42,254 nucleotides of DNA from Acetobacteraceae bacterium UBA6159. GTDB lineage: Bacteria; Pseudomonadota; Alphaproteobacteria; Acetobacterales; Acetobacteraceae. Position 1 is the stretch's first letter. Each line of letters begins with the position of its first letter. Under the pieces are notes generated by a model, which was given only the letters and a program-made list of their open reading frames with translations, was not told the DNA's origin and searched no databases. The stretch covers positions 1-42,254 of the forward strand of contig DIUL01000130.1 of assembly GCA_002422345.1 (NCBI GenBank), written 5' to 3'. Shown here one piece after another: positions 34,433 through 42,230 of this stretch. Position numbers and translations under genes: made by a program.

Positions 34433-35125
34433 CTACCAGTTCGTTGTCGTCCGCCTGGCCGGCTGCAACGGCACAGCCAACTTTGGCGCCGAGGCCAGCG
34501 TGGCGGAAGCCTTCTGCGCGGCAGACGGACCTGCCGCCGGCGGGGCGGCCTGTGGTTCGGGGGTGGCTGCGGGCCGGGGGGCCGCAGGCGGCACGGCCAC
34601 CGATGGGACGGCAACCGGTTCGACAACGGCCGGCCCGGGACCGGCGGCCTCCCCCGGCGGTTCGGCCGGGCGGGCAGCGGCCATACCCCGATGCGGGCTG
34701 TTCTCCACCAGGGCCTTCAGCGCCTCCAGGTCACCGATCACCGAGCGGCGCAGGCGGCGGTGCACCAGCGGGCGCAGCAGCCGCGGCAGGCCAGTCAGCG
34801 CCACCCGGATGCGCATGCGGACCAGCGTCCCTTCGGGGATGCTTTCCAGATCCTGGCGTATCCACAGCTTGTAGGGTTCATCGGCCTCGAACTCGACGAA
34901 GCGCCCCGGCTCGCGGCTGGTTTCCCGCAGCCAGACCACGACGTCGCGCAGCAGGAACCGGATCAGCCTGGGTTGATCGGCGCCATCCTGGGCGTCCACA
35001 TCCTCGGGGTCGACCGGGCGCAGCGTCTCCATCCAGGACTCGTCGTAGCGCGGGTCGAAGATCACCGCCGCGACCTCCCGTCGCGGGCGACGTACCGTGA
35101 TGCCGGGCCGGATTTCCAGTGTCAT
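34433..35125 (-). CDS. SRPBCC (polyketide cyclase-like) protein with disordered tail
   Basis: From the ATG at 35125 this is a 230-residue protein. The first 150 residues look like a START/SRPBCC helix-grip fold: ITVRRPRREVAAVIFDPRYD, WMETLRPVDPEDV, FVEFEADEPYKLWIRQDLES and LVRMRIRVAL, with a closing helix (SVIGDLEALKALVEN). The remaining 75 residues are a Pro/Ala-rich disordered tail ending in ARRTTTNW. The frame runs open upstream to 36196, but that part is antisense to the SMP-30-like gene and is rejected. GGAGG lies 11 bases before the ATG. SRPBCC proteins bind hydrophobic ligands; no ligand can be named. The gene is divergent from the next one. Confidence 0.72.
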   Translation of the reverse strand: MTLEIRPGITVRRPRREVAAVIFDPRYDESWMETLRPVDPEDVDAQDGADQPRLIRFLLRDVVVWLRETSREPGRFVEFEADEPYKLWIRQDLESIPEGTLVRMRIRVALTGLPRLLRPLVHRRLRRSVIGDLEALKALVENSPHRGMAAARPAEPPGEAAGPGPAVVEPVAVPSVAVPPAAPRPAATPEPQAAPPAAGPSAAQKASATLASAPKLAVPLQPARRTTTNW

Positions 35126-35281
35126 CCAGACGAGTGCCTCCGTTCGAATGCCGCCGTCTGCCACTGCTAGCGGCGAAGCGGCGGCGCTGGCAAGCGCGAC
35201 CTTGGGGGTTTGACAGGACCCTGCGAACGGGCACGATCGCGCCAGGGCGGCGGGACCGCCGATCATGGGGAGGGCGCAACG

Positions 35282-36148
35282 ATGGAAACACTGTCCGACA
35301 TCCTGGAAACCACGGCGTTCGAGAAGGTCGCCGGCGGCTTCGTCTTCGCCGAGGGGCCGCTGTGGCATCCCGACGGGTTCTTCTATTTCACCGATATCCG
35401 GGATTCCAAGCTGTACCGGATCACCCTCGGCCAGAAGCACGAGCTGGTGCGTGAAACCATCGGCGGCAACGGCACGACCTTCGACCTGCAAGGCCGGCTG
35501 GTGATGTGCGAGGGCGAGGCGAAGCGCTTGACCCGCACCGAGCATGATGGAACCGTCACCGTCCTGGTCGACCGGTTCGAGGGCAAAAGGTTCAACCGTC
35601 CGAACGATGTGGTCTGCTGCGCCAACGGGGACCTGCTGTTCACCGATCCCTCCCTGCGCGTGCCGGCGAAGGACCGGGAACTCGATAACGCGTCCATCTA
35701 TCGGCTGAAGCCGGATGGCTCGATCAGCGTGGTCGCGCATTTCGAGTATCCGAACGGCCTGGCGCTGTCGCCGGACGGGCGGACGCTGTACGCCGCCAAC
35801 ACGCGCTGGACGCAGTATATCCACGCGGTGGAGCTGGACGCCGAGGGCAAGGCGGTGCGCCGGCGAGTCTTCGCGGATATGTCGGCCGAGGGCACCAATG
35901 GTGTTCCGGACGGCATGAAGGTCGATCAGGCAGGCCGGGTATTCTGCACCGGCACCAATGGCACCTGGGTCTATGCCCCGGATGGCCGCCTGATCGGCGT
36001 GATCGAGACGCCCGAGGTCTGCGCCAACGTGGCCTTCGGCGGGCCCGACCTGCGGACGCTGATGTTCACGGCCAGCACCTCCGTCTACACGCTGCGGGTG
36101 AAGACGCCGGGCATACCGCATCCCTGGTACGCGCCGCGCGGGAAATAG
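35282..36148 (+). CDS. SMP-30/gluconolactonase-like protein
   Basis: A 288-residue six-bladed beta-propeller of the SMP-30/gluconolactonase/LRE-like family, metal-dependent lactonases. The metal-binding Glu is E24 in FAEGPLWHPDGFFYFTDI. RFNRPNDVVCCANGDLLFTD provides the conserved Asn/Asp positions, YPNGLALSPDGRTLYAANT the next Asn, and GVPDGMKVDQAGRVFC the Asp-containing blade. The ATG at 35282 has GGGGAGGG upstream; the longer frame from 35210 adds low-quality residues. Likely acts on sugar lactones, but family members also hydrolyse other lactones or esters, so the substrate is open. Confidence 0.92.
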   Translation: METLSDILETTAFEKVAGGFVFAEGPLWHPDGFFYFTDIRDSKLYRITLGQKHELVRETIGGNGTTFDLQGRLVMCEGEAKRLTRTEHDGTVTVLVDRFEGKRFNRPNDVVCCANGDLLFTDPSLRVPAKDRELDNASIYRLKPDGSISVVAHFEYPNGLALSPDGRTLYAANTRWTQYIHAVELDAEGKAVRRRVFADMSAEGTNGVPDGMKVDQAGRVFCTGTNGTWVYAPDGRLIGVIETPEVCANVAFGGPDLRTLMFTASTSVYTLRVKTPGIPHPWYAPRGK

Positions 36149-36156
36149 GGGCACGC

Positions 36157-36183
36157 GGGGGGAGGAAATCGGCTTCTCCCCCC
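36157..36183 (+). terminator. Hairpin after the SMP-30-like gene
   Basis: GGGGGGAG (36157-36164) and CTCCCCCC (36176-36183) pair perfectly around an 11-base loop, eight bases after the stop, followed by TTG. It separates this gene from the ferrochelatase gene 55 bases later. Confidence 0.5.
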
Positions 36184-36238
36184 TTGTCCGATCCACTTCC
36201 GCATCTGACCTATCGCTCTCCCATTCGGAAGGATCGCC

Positions 36239-37312
36239 GTGACGCAGCCCCGCAAGGTCGCCATTGTCCTGTTCAACCTGGGTGGCCCCGACAGCCCCGC
36301 GGCGATCAAGCCCTTTCTGCTCAATCTGTTCCGAGACCCAGCCATCCTACGGGTGCCGTTCTTCGTGCGCCCGTTGCTGGCGCGGATCATCACGCGCTCC
36401 CGCCTGAAGCCCGCGACCGCGAACTATGCGTTGCTGGGTGGAAAGTCGCCGCTGCTGGGGCTGACCCGGGAACAGGCCGTGGCGCTGGAGGAGGCGCTGC
36501 CGGAGATCGACGCCAGGTGCTTCATCGCCATGCGCTACTGGCATCCGTTCAGCCTGGAAGCCGCGCGGGACGTGAAGGCCTGGGGGCCGGATGAGGTCGT
36601 GCTGCTGCCGCTGTATCCGCAGTATTCCACGACGACGACCGGCAGTTCCCTTACCGCCTGGCGCGCCGCGGCGGCGCAGGCCGGTTTGGTCGCGCCGACC
36701 ACGACGTTGTGCTGCTACCCGACCGATCCCGCCTTCGCCGCCGCGACGGCAGCGCTACTCGCGGGGGAATATGATCGCGCCCGGGCCGAGGTCGATCCGG
36801 ACACTGGCGTCAGGGTCCTGTTCTCGGCCCACGGCCTGCCGGAGTCGATCGTCAAGGCCGGCGACCCCTACCAGTGGCAGATCGAGCAGACGGTCGCCGC
36901 CGTGATGGCGGCCTGGGGGCGGACGGATATCGACTGGACGATCTGCTACCAGTCCCGCGCCACACCGCAGAAATGGATCGGTCCCTCGACCGATGAGGAA
37001 GTCGAGCGCGCCGGCCATGACCGGACCGCGGTCGTGGTCGTGCCGATCGCCTTCGTCTCCGAGCACTCGGAAACGCTGGTCGAACTGGACATCGAGTATC
37101 GGGAACTGGCGGAAAAGGCCGGTGTGCCGGGGTACTACCGCGTGCCGACCCAGGGCTCCGACCCTGGCTTCATCGCGGCGCTGGCCGGCCTGGTGCGGCA
37201 TGCCCGGGCCTGCGGGCCGGGCCTGTGCAGCAGCGCGGGCGGGCGGATTTGCGACGCCGAACGGAAAAACTGCCCCTTCGCGGAGCGGGCTGGAACGCCC
37301 CCGGGCCGGTGA
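36239..37312 (+). CDS. hemH: Ferrochelatase
   Basis: A 357-residue ferrochelatase that inserts Fe2+ into protoporphyrin IX, the last step of protohaem synthesis. The N-terminus AIVLFNLGGPDSPAAIKPF is typical. The active-site His is H198 (LFSAHGLPESIVKAGDPY), and the conserved Glu region is SEHSETLVELDIEY (E278). The start is GTG at 36239 with GGAAGG seven bases before. The C-terminal tail contains C325, C330, C338 and C345 (within ACGPGLCSSAGGRICDAE and KNCPF), and an internal C158-C159 pair is present; this pattern suits a cluster-carrying bacterial ferrochelatase. The end overlaps a bidirectional terminator stem. Confidence 0.96.
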   Translation: MTQPRKVAIVLFNLGGPDSPAAIKPFLLNLFRDPAILRVPFFVRPLLARIITRSRLKPATANYALLGGKSPLLGLTREQAVALEEALPEIDARCFIAMRYWHPFSLEAARDVKAWGPDEVVLLPLYPQYSTTTTGSSLTAWRAAAAQAGLVAPTTTLCCYPTDPAFAAATAALLAGEYDRARAEVDPDTGVRVLFSAHGLPESIVKAGDPYQWQIEQTVAAVMAAWGRTDIDWTICYQSRATPQKWIGPSTDEEVERAGHDRTAVVVVPIAFVSEHSETLVELDIEYRELAEKAGVPGYYRVPTQGSDPGFIAALAGLVRHARACGPGLCSSAGGRICDAERKNCPFAERAGTPPGR

Positions 37313-37322
37313 CCCGGGGGCG
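37296..37322. terminator. Bidirectional terminator between hemH and the monooxygenase gene
   Basis: CGCCCCCGGG (37296-37305) and CCCGGGGGCG (37313-37322) form a perfect 10-bp stem; the hemH stop codon lies in the seven-base loop. It is six bases from the stop of the convergent luciferase-like gene, so it can serve both. Confidence 0.7.
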
Positions 37323-37328
37323 CCGGGA

Positions 37329-38630
37329 TTACTCCGCCGCCTGGCGGTTGGCGTTGTAGATCACCTCGTCCAAGGCCGGCTTGATCTGGCGCTGGAACGT
37401 GTCCAGCGTCTCGATCACCACGCCGGCCGGGGTCTGGGCGTAGTGGTTGATCAGCGTGATGTATTCCGCCGGGAACACTTTCCACTGCTTGACCAGTTCC
37501 GCTCGCACCTCATCCACCGTGCCGAACAGGAACAGGCCGGAGTTCACCAGCGAGCCCAGGTAGTCATCGTTCTCGACCTGGCGGCGGCCCATCGCGGCGT
37601 AGAAGTTCTTCCAGATATCAAGGTCGTAGTCCTTGATCCGCTGGAGCGCGTCTTCCTTCGTCTTGCCGATCTCGATCCAGCGCACCATGCACTGGTTCTG
37701 CCCGGGGCCGAAGGAACGCCCGCCCGCCGCCGCCGCCTTGCGGTAGATGTCGGCCAGCGGGCCGGCGGACTGGATGTTGGTGAAGTAGGTCGGGATGAAC
37801 CCGTGCTTGCCGGCGAAGGAGATCGTCTCCGGGCTGCCGGACCCCGCCAGGAACACCGGCGGATGCGGCTGCGTATAGGGCGCCGGCGCCACCACCACGC
37901 GCCGGGTCGCGCCGTTCGCGTCGACCTCCCCCGGGGCGCCGAACTTCTGGGTCACGCCCGCGCGCGCCAGCGGCCAGTCGGTCACGCCGGTGTTGTAGGG
38001 GAAGGGCACCTGCCAGCGGGGCGAGTTGTGGTCGATGCTCTCCTGCGTCCAGGCCTTCAGCAGCAGGTCGACGTGGTCCTCGAAGATTTCCCGGTTCATC
38101 CGGTCGTCGTCGGTGTCGTTGGCGACCGTCGTGGCGGTCGAGTAGCCAGCCCCCTGCGTGGCCGGATTGTAGATTGCGGCGGACGGCGACTTGGTGGCCT
38201 TGGTGCCGAAATGCTGGCCGAGGACGTTCGTCCAGCGGGACTGGTAGCCGCGGGCGAGGCCGACGAAGCTCCGGCCGCGCGCCAGATGGTTGATGACGGC
38301 GGTTTCCTCGGCCACCCGGATCGGGTTGTGGGTGGCCAGGACGTAGCCGAGGACACCGATGTTGATGTTCTTGGTCATCGCGGCCCAATAGGCCTGCACC
38401 GGGCCGGGGGAGGGGGCGACTTCGTAGCCCTCGGACCAGAAATGATGCTCGATCGTGCCGGCGCCCCAGATGCCCATCTCATCGGCGGCCTTGACGATGT
38501 CGGTCGCCCCATGAATGGCCGACTGATACAGATCCCTGTTCCGACCGATCGGCCGCAGCGCCGCGCGCTCGGCTTCATCCTTTGCGGGCATGACCGGGTA
38601 CAGGACGGTCATGGGTTTTAAGCCTGCCAT
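37329..38630 (-). CDS. LLM-class flavin-dependent oxidoreductase
   Basis: A 433-residue luciferase-like monooxygenase (TIM barrel, FMN/F420-type fold). Family segments: VKAADEMGIWGAGTIEHHFW, SPGPVQAYWAAMTKNINIGV, ATHNPIRVAEETAVINHLA, RSFVGLARGYQSRWTNVLG and PHPPVFLAGSGSPETISFAG. The length is slightly above the usual 350-400, the extra residues lying at about 155-185. The ATG at 38630 is preceded by GGGAG and a good promoter. Such enzymes oxidise diverse small substrates using reduced flavin from a partner reductase; none is adjacent. It is convergent with hemH. Confidence 0.92.
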   Translation of the reverse strand: MAGLKPMTVLYPVMPAKDEAERAALRPIGRNRDLYQSAIHGATDIVKAADEMGIWGAGTIEHHFWSEGYEVAPSPGPVQAYWAAMTKNINIGVLGYVLATHNPIRVAEETAVINHLARGRSFVGLARGYQSRWTNVLGQHFGTKATKSPSAAIYNPATQGAGYSTATTVANDTDDDRMNREIFEDHVDLLLKAWTQESIDHNSPRWQVPFPYNTGVTDWPLARAGVTQKFGAPGEVDANGATRRVVVAPAPYTQPHPPVFLAGSGSPETISFAGKHGFIPTYFTNIQSAGPLADIYRKAAAAGGRSFGPGQNQCMVRWIEIGKTKEDALQRIKDYDLDIWKNFYAAMGRRQVENDDYLGSLVNSGLFLFGTVDEVRAELVKQWKVFPAEYITLINHYAQTPAGVVIETLDTFQRQIKPALDEVIYNANRQAAE

Positions 38631-38656
38631 TTGACGATCTCCCTACTGGCGGGAGG

Positions 38657-38686
38657 ATAATGCTACCGGTCAGTAGGTTTCGTCAA
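38657..38686 (-). promoter_or_regulatory. Promoter of the luciferase-like gene
   Basis: On the minus strand TTGACG (38686-38681) and CATTAT (38662-38657) are separated by 18 bases, the best sigma-70-like pair noticed in the window. The spacer contains CTAC-N6-GTAG with a central ACCGGT, an operator-like arrangement overlapping the promoter. Transcription would start about 20 bases before the ATG. Confidence 0.55.
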
Positions 38687-38725
38687 TTGGGAGATGACAG
38701 GGACCAGGGCGATCGCATGTGGCTT

Positions 38726-38849
38726 CTTTCCGTCATGGGCGGGCGTGACCCGCCCATCGCCAAGCACACACCCATCTGGAATCAAAAGAAAACCCATCGG
38801 CGGAATCCCTGGCGATGGCCGGGTCAAGCCCGGCCAGGACGGGAGGCAC
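38726..38849 (-). repeat. Dispersed palindromic repeat, copy B (inverted)
   Basis: A 124-bp element that is the reverse complement of copy A at 6836-6960 (about 85% identity by eye, one gap). It has the same parts: GGGCGGG-N5-CCCGCCC, the CCATCGCCA/TGGCGATGG pair and GGCCGGG-N5-CCCGGCC. It fills most of the 304-bp gap 38631-38934 between the luciferase-like gene and the broken glycosyltransferase gene; the rest of that gap shows nothing beyond the promoter at 38657-38686. Confidence 0.8.
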
Positions 38850-38934
38850 CAGCCGTGAATTGGGTGCGACGGCCTGGAATAGGGATGGACCTGCCGAAGC
38901 CAAACCGTTCCCGGGGTGACGGGAGAGCAGCCAA

Positions 38935-39914
38935 TCACCCCACCGCGCACAACCCCGCCACCACGTCATCCCACCCCCGGCCCTCCGCCTGCCGGAACAG
39001 CGAAGCCGACGAATACCACGCTGTCGTGGTCGCATCCCGCCCCCAGCGCCAGTCCGCCATGGCGGGCAGAGCCACCCGGACCGGATGCCCCATCGCCCCC
39101 GCGCAATGCGCCGCCAGCGTGTCCACGCTGATCAGCAGGTCCGTCGCCGCCACCGCGTCGGCATAGGCGTCCAGCGCCAGGCCCTCCGCCGTCACATCGA
39201 TCACCCCGGCCACCGACGCCGCCAGTGCGCGACCCGGAGCGCCATGTTGCAGGTTCACCAGATCGATCCCGGCCACCCGCGCGATCCGTGCCACGTCGCC
39301 CAGGCCCAGGGACCGTTGGGCGGCGTTCCGCGCGGATGGGTTGGCCTGGAACACGATCCCACGCGCCGATGCCCGGGCCGCCCCGCTGCCTCATACCGCG
39401 CCCGCCACTCCGCCACCCGCGCCGGGTCCGCGCGCAGATAGGGGATCTCGGCCGGGATCGTCGCCTCGGTCGTGCCGAACACATGCGGCAGGCTCATCAG
39501 GGGCACGAAGGCATCGAACGCAACGGCCGAGAGGTTCAGCTTGCCGTCAGGATGATCGGCCGGCGGGGTCAGCAGCGTCTCGATCCCCGCCATCCGCGCC
39601 ATGATCGGCGCCAGGACAGGGGGGCAGGCGAGCGTCACATGCGCCCCCCGCGCCGCCAACAAGGGCAGGTACCGGGCGAACATGATCGTGTCGCCCAGCC
39701 CCTGCTCGGTGAACACGACGATCCGCCGCCCGTCCACCGGATCGCCTGGTTTCAGCATGCGGTCACGATGGCGGGTGATCGACTCCCGCACCGCCCAGGG
39801 CACCCAGCCGGGATGGTCGATCCGCGCGTCATAGGTGGCCCAGCCGGCGGCCATCTCGCCGCGATCCAGCAGCGTGATCGCCTGGTTCAGCCGATCGCGG
39901 ACGTCCTCGCTCAG
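38935..39914 (-). pseudogene. GT9-like glycosyltransferase, disrupted by one frameshift
   Basis: Two minus-strand frames together make one protein of the GT9-like domain that often follows TPR repeats. The first frame (to about 39370) has RRIVVFTEQGLGDTIMFARY, PLLAARGAHVTLACPPVL and PLMSLPHVFGTTEATIPAEI. The second (from about 39360) resumes with VFQANPSARNAAQRSLGLG and continues to DLLISVDTLAAHCAGAMGHP, ADWRWGRDATTTAWYSSASL and FRQAEGRGWDDV. One missing base near 39360-39368 (minus strand CGCGTGGGATC) explains the shift. The first frame opens at CTG 39914, overlapping the upstream TGA; the first ATG is 39854. It could be a real lesion or a sequencing error. TPR repeats are absent. Confidence 0.65.
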
Positions 39915-41008
39915 GCGGCGTCTCCGATCAGGTCATCCAGGCTCATGGTCGCGCCTCGGTTGATCAGGCGGTTGATCTGGCCCTGCGCGAAGCCGACCCC
40001 CATCGGGGTCCGCACGCCGGGGACGCTGGCGATGTCGTAGAGTTCCCGCACCACGCCGCCCAGCGCGAGCCAGTGGTCCGTCGCCCCGGTGTTCATGTTG
40101 ATCACCTGGACCATGCATTGCGGCTGCTTGCCTTCCTGCTTCAGCCGCTCATCCAGCGGCAGGCCGGAGAAATCCTTGTGCTGGCGCGGCAGGGACAGGC
40201 CGACGACGGCATGGTTGCCGAGGAACGCCAGCCCGCGGGCGAAGCCGGGGCAGAAGGCGATCGGGTTGAACCGGCCAGACGCAACCTCGACCTCCCCGAG
40301 TTCACCGGTGCCGGCGTTGCAGACATACAGCTTGCCGCCATGCAGCCGGGGGGAGTGCGGCATGGTCAGGCCCGTCGCCACGATCTCCTGGCTGGGGACA
40401 TCGATGACGCAGCCGGCGCCGGTCCGTTCCTCCCGCCAGCCGCGCGCCTTGTCGGTCGTGCCAGCGGCGGTGACGTAGCGCGGGCGGCCACCGTCCATCG
40501 CCAGGCCGTTCAAGTGGCAACGATCCTCGGGCCGCAATTCGGAAATGAACTTCGGCTGCCAGACCGAGCGGAAGCTGGTCTGCTCATCAACCGTCGCGAG
40601 ACAGGAGAACAGCGTGTTCACGAAGATCGGCCGGCCGGAGGGCAGCACGCCGACATCATGGGCGAAGACATCGCCGGTGTACCAGGAGACCCGAGGCGCG
40701 AAGACCGCGTCATGGCCTTCCAGTTGCTGGCCGGTCGGGATGATGTTCTCAAACCGCAGGATGTTGTTCAGGCCGGCGAGGTACAGGCTCCGCCCCACCA
40801 CCGCGACGCCGAGGCAGCGCTGGAAGGTGCGCTCGGTCACGCTCAGGCGATCGGCCGCGGGGGCGCCGATCAGGAACAGCTTCCCGATCTGATAGGTGGT
40901 GACGGCGATCGAGCCATTGGTCTGGTGCAGCCAGGCCGCAAAGCCCGGAGAGGCCTGCACGGAATAGGGCGGGGCGGAGTCCCCTTCGCCGGTGATACGC
41001 GCGGTCAT
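39911..41008 (-). CDS. TIGR03032/DUF4915 family protein
   Basis: From the ATG at 41008 this is a 365-residue protein of the TIGR03032 (DUF4915) family, predicted beta-propeller-like. Typical segments are GFAAWLHQTNGSIAVTTYQI, GKLFLIG, VWQPKFISELRPEDRCHLNG, RYVTAAGTTDKARGWRE, GLTMPHSPRLHGGKLYVCNA and FCPGFARGLAFLGNHAVVGL. The family function is not established; members often occur in loci for large surface or secreted proteins and beside TPR/GT9 genes, as here. AAGGA lies about 12 bases before the start; the 48-residue upstream extension in frame is Arg/Cys-rich and not credible. Its stop overlaps the start of the downstream glycosyltransferase frame. Confidence 0.88.
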   Translation of the reverse strand: MTARITGEGDSAPPYSVQASPGFAAWLHQTNGSIAVTTYQIGKLFLIGAPAADRLSVTERTFQRCLGVAVVGRSLYLAGLNNILRFENIIPTGQQLEGHDAVFAPRVSWYTGDVFAHDVGVLPSGRPIFVNTLFSCLATVDEQTSFRSVWQPKFISELRPEDRCHLNGLAMDGGRPRYVTAAGTTDKARGWREERTGAGCVIDVPSQEIVATGLTMPHSPRLHGGKLYVCNAGTGELGEVEVASGRFNPIAFCPGFARGLAFLGNHAVVGLSLPRQHKDFSGLPLDERLKQEGKQPQCMVQVINMNTGATDHWLALGGVVRELYDIASVPGVRTPMGVGFAQGQINRLINRGATMSLDDLIGDAA

Positions 41009-41084
41009 GCGGGGACTCGTTCCTTGTCGATGCGATCGTGCCGGCAGTGTGCCGTTGCGGCCCCGGTCAGGACAATGGGGTCCG

Positions 41085-42230
41085 TTAGGCCGCGAGACGC
41101 AGCAGCGCCGTTTCGGCCTCCAGCACGTAGTCCAGCGTGGCCGCGACCTCAATCTCCAGCATGGCGGCGCCCTGGGTTTCGACCGGCAGCGTGGCGTGCC
41201 CGTTGGTCCAGCGGCGCAGGGTGGCGGTGTCGTGCCACTCTGGCGCCCACCAGCCGTCGGTCAGGCCGGGATGGTCGAGCGGGATGGACGCAACCGCCCC
41301 GTCGGCATGGCGCAAAGTGATCCGGCCGACCATCACGCCGAGGCGGCGGCGGTCGGCGATCCAGGGCAGGGCCGCCCCGGTGCGCGACACGAGGGCCACC
41401 GTCTGGCCCGTCGCTGGCAGCATGAAAACGATGCGCCCGTTGCCGTGAGACACCGGGTTCAGGCGACGATCGCCGACCATGATGTGAAGATCGGGATCGG
41501 ACGTCGTTTCGCCTCCAGGTGCCGCATACCCGAGCATGACCGCCCGCTCGGACAGCCGCCGCCAGAGCGGCTCCACCGTTGCGGGATCGATGGCAAAGGG
41601 CGCGCAGGAGGCACCGGCGCGATCCTGGTCCAACAAGGTCGGGTGCAGGTCGATCGGCCCGCCGCCATTGGCGAAGAAGGTCCGGTTGCCGGTGTCGAGG
41701 TAGCTTTCCGCCGCCAGGTCCTCGGCCAGCAGAAGGTCATGCGTTTCCAGTTCGATGTGGAAATAGGTGACGGCCTGGCAATCGGTCTCCTGGACGATGG
41801 TCGTGCCATTGACCAGCAGTTCCACCGGCACCAGCACGTCGTCCAGCAACACGGCATGGGCCGGCGACAGGCGCAGGTCGCGGGACGGGACCCCGGGCGC
41901 GAAGGCGCCGGCCGCGATGCGGATCGGGTTGACCTGCCTCGGGTCCGGATGGCGGGTGATGTCGATCCGCCGCTGCCCGACCCAGGTAACCGGACGCTCC
42001 GTCCCGGCAGCCGTCAGGATTATGTCCCCGAGCTGGACGTCCTGCACCACCACGTTGCCGGACGGTGTCGCGATCCGGGTCCCGGCGGCGAAGCAGACGA
42101 CGGTGAAACCCTCGGGCGAGGACGCCTGATCACCGGCCCGTATATCCAGCAGCAGGGACGTTCCCGCCGCGGTCCCGTCGGTGACCCAGGCTTCCGTTCC
42201 ATATCCGGGAGTATAGGCGGAGAACAGCAT
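41085..42230 (-). CDS. Hint-domain protein with a single WVTDGTAAGT repeat
   Basis: From the ATG at 42230 this is a 381-residue protein (TTG at 42236 adds two). Residues 1-32 resemble one unit of the repeat found in large secreted proteins (FSAYTPGYGTEAWVTDGTAA). A Hint (hedgehog/intein) module of the Hint_2 type follows: the candidate self-cleavage Cys is C46 in VCFAAGTRIATPSG, then VQDVQLGDIILTAAG, RRIDITRHPDPRQVNPIRI and RLSPAHAVLLDDVLVPVELL. YFHIELETHDLLLAEDLAAE ends the module; the C-terminal 200 residues are not recognised. An in-frame TGA lies at 42245-42243. The missing upstream repeats suggest N-terminal truncation or a frameshift outside the window. Confidence 0.85.
   Translation of the reverse strand: MLFSAYTPGYGTEAWVTDGTAAGTSLLLDIRAGDQASSPEGFTVVCFAAGTRIATPSGNVVVQDVQLGDIILTAAGTERPVTWVGQRRIDITRHPDPRQVNPIRIAAGAFAPGVPSRDLRLSPAHAVLLDDVLVPVELLVNGTTIVQETDCQAVTYFHIELETHDLLLAEDLAAESYLDTGNRTFFANGGGPIDLHPTLLDQDRAGASCAPFAIDPATVEPLWRRLSERAVMLGYAAPGGETTSDPDLHIMVGDRRLNPVSHGNGRIVFMLPATGQTVALVSRTGAALPWIADRRRLGVMVGRITLRHADGAVASIPLDHPGLTDGWWAPEWHDTATLRRWTNGHATLPVETQGAAMLEIEVAATLDYVLEAETALLRLAA

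Noticed and set aside
34433..36196. 587-codon minus-strand protein
   Set aside because: Only the part from 35125 has a fold-like pattern; the remainder is antisense to the SMP-30-like gene.
37618..38388. 256-codon minus-strand ORF in another frame of the luciferase-like gene
   Set aside because: Arg/Pro/Gly-rich alternate frame of a well-supported gene.
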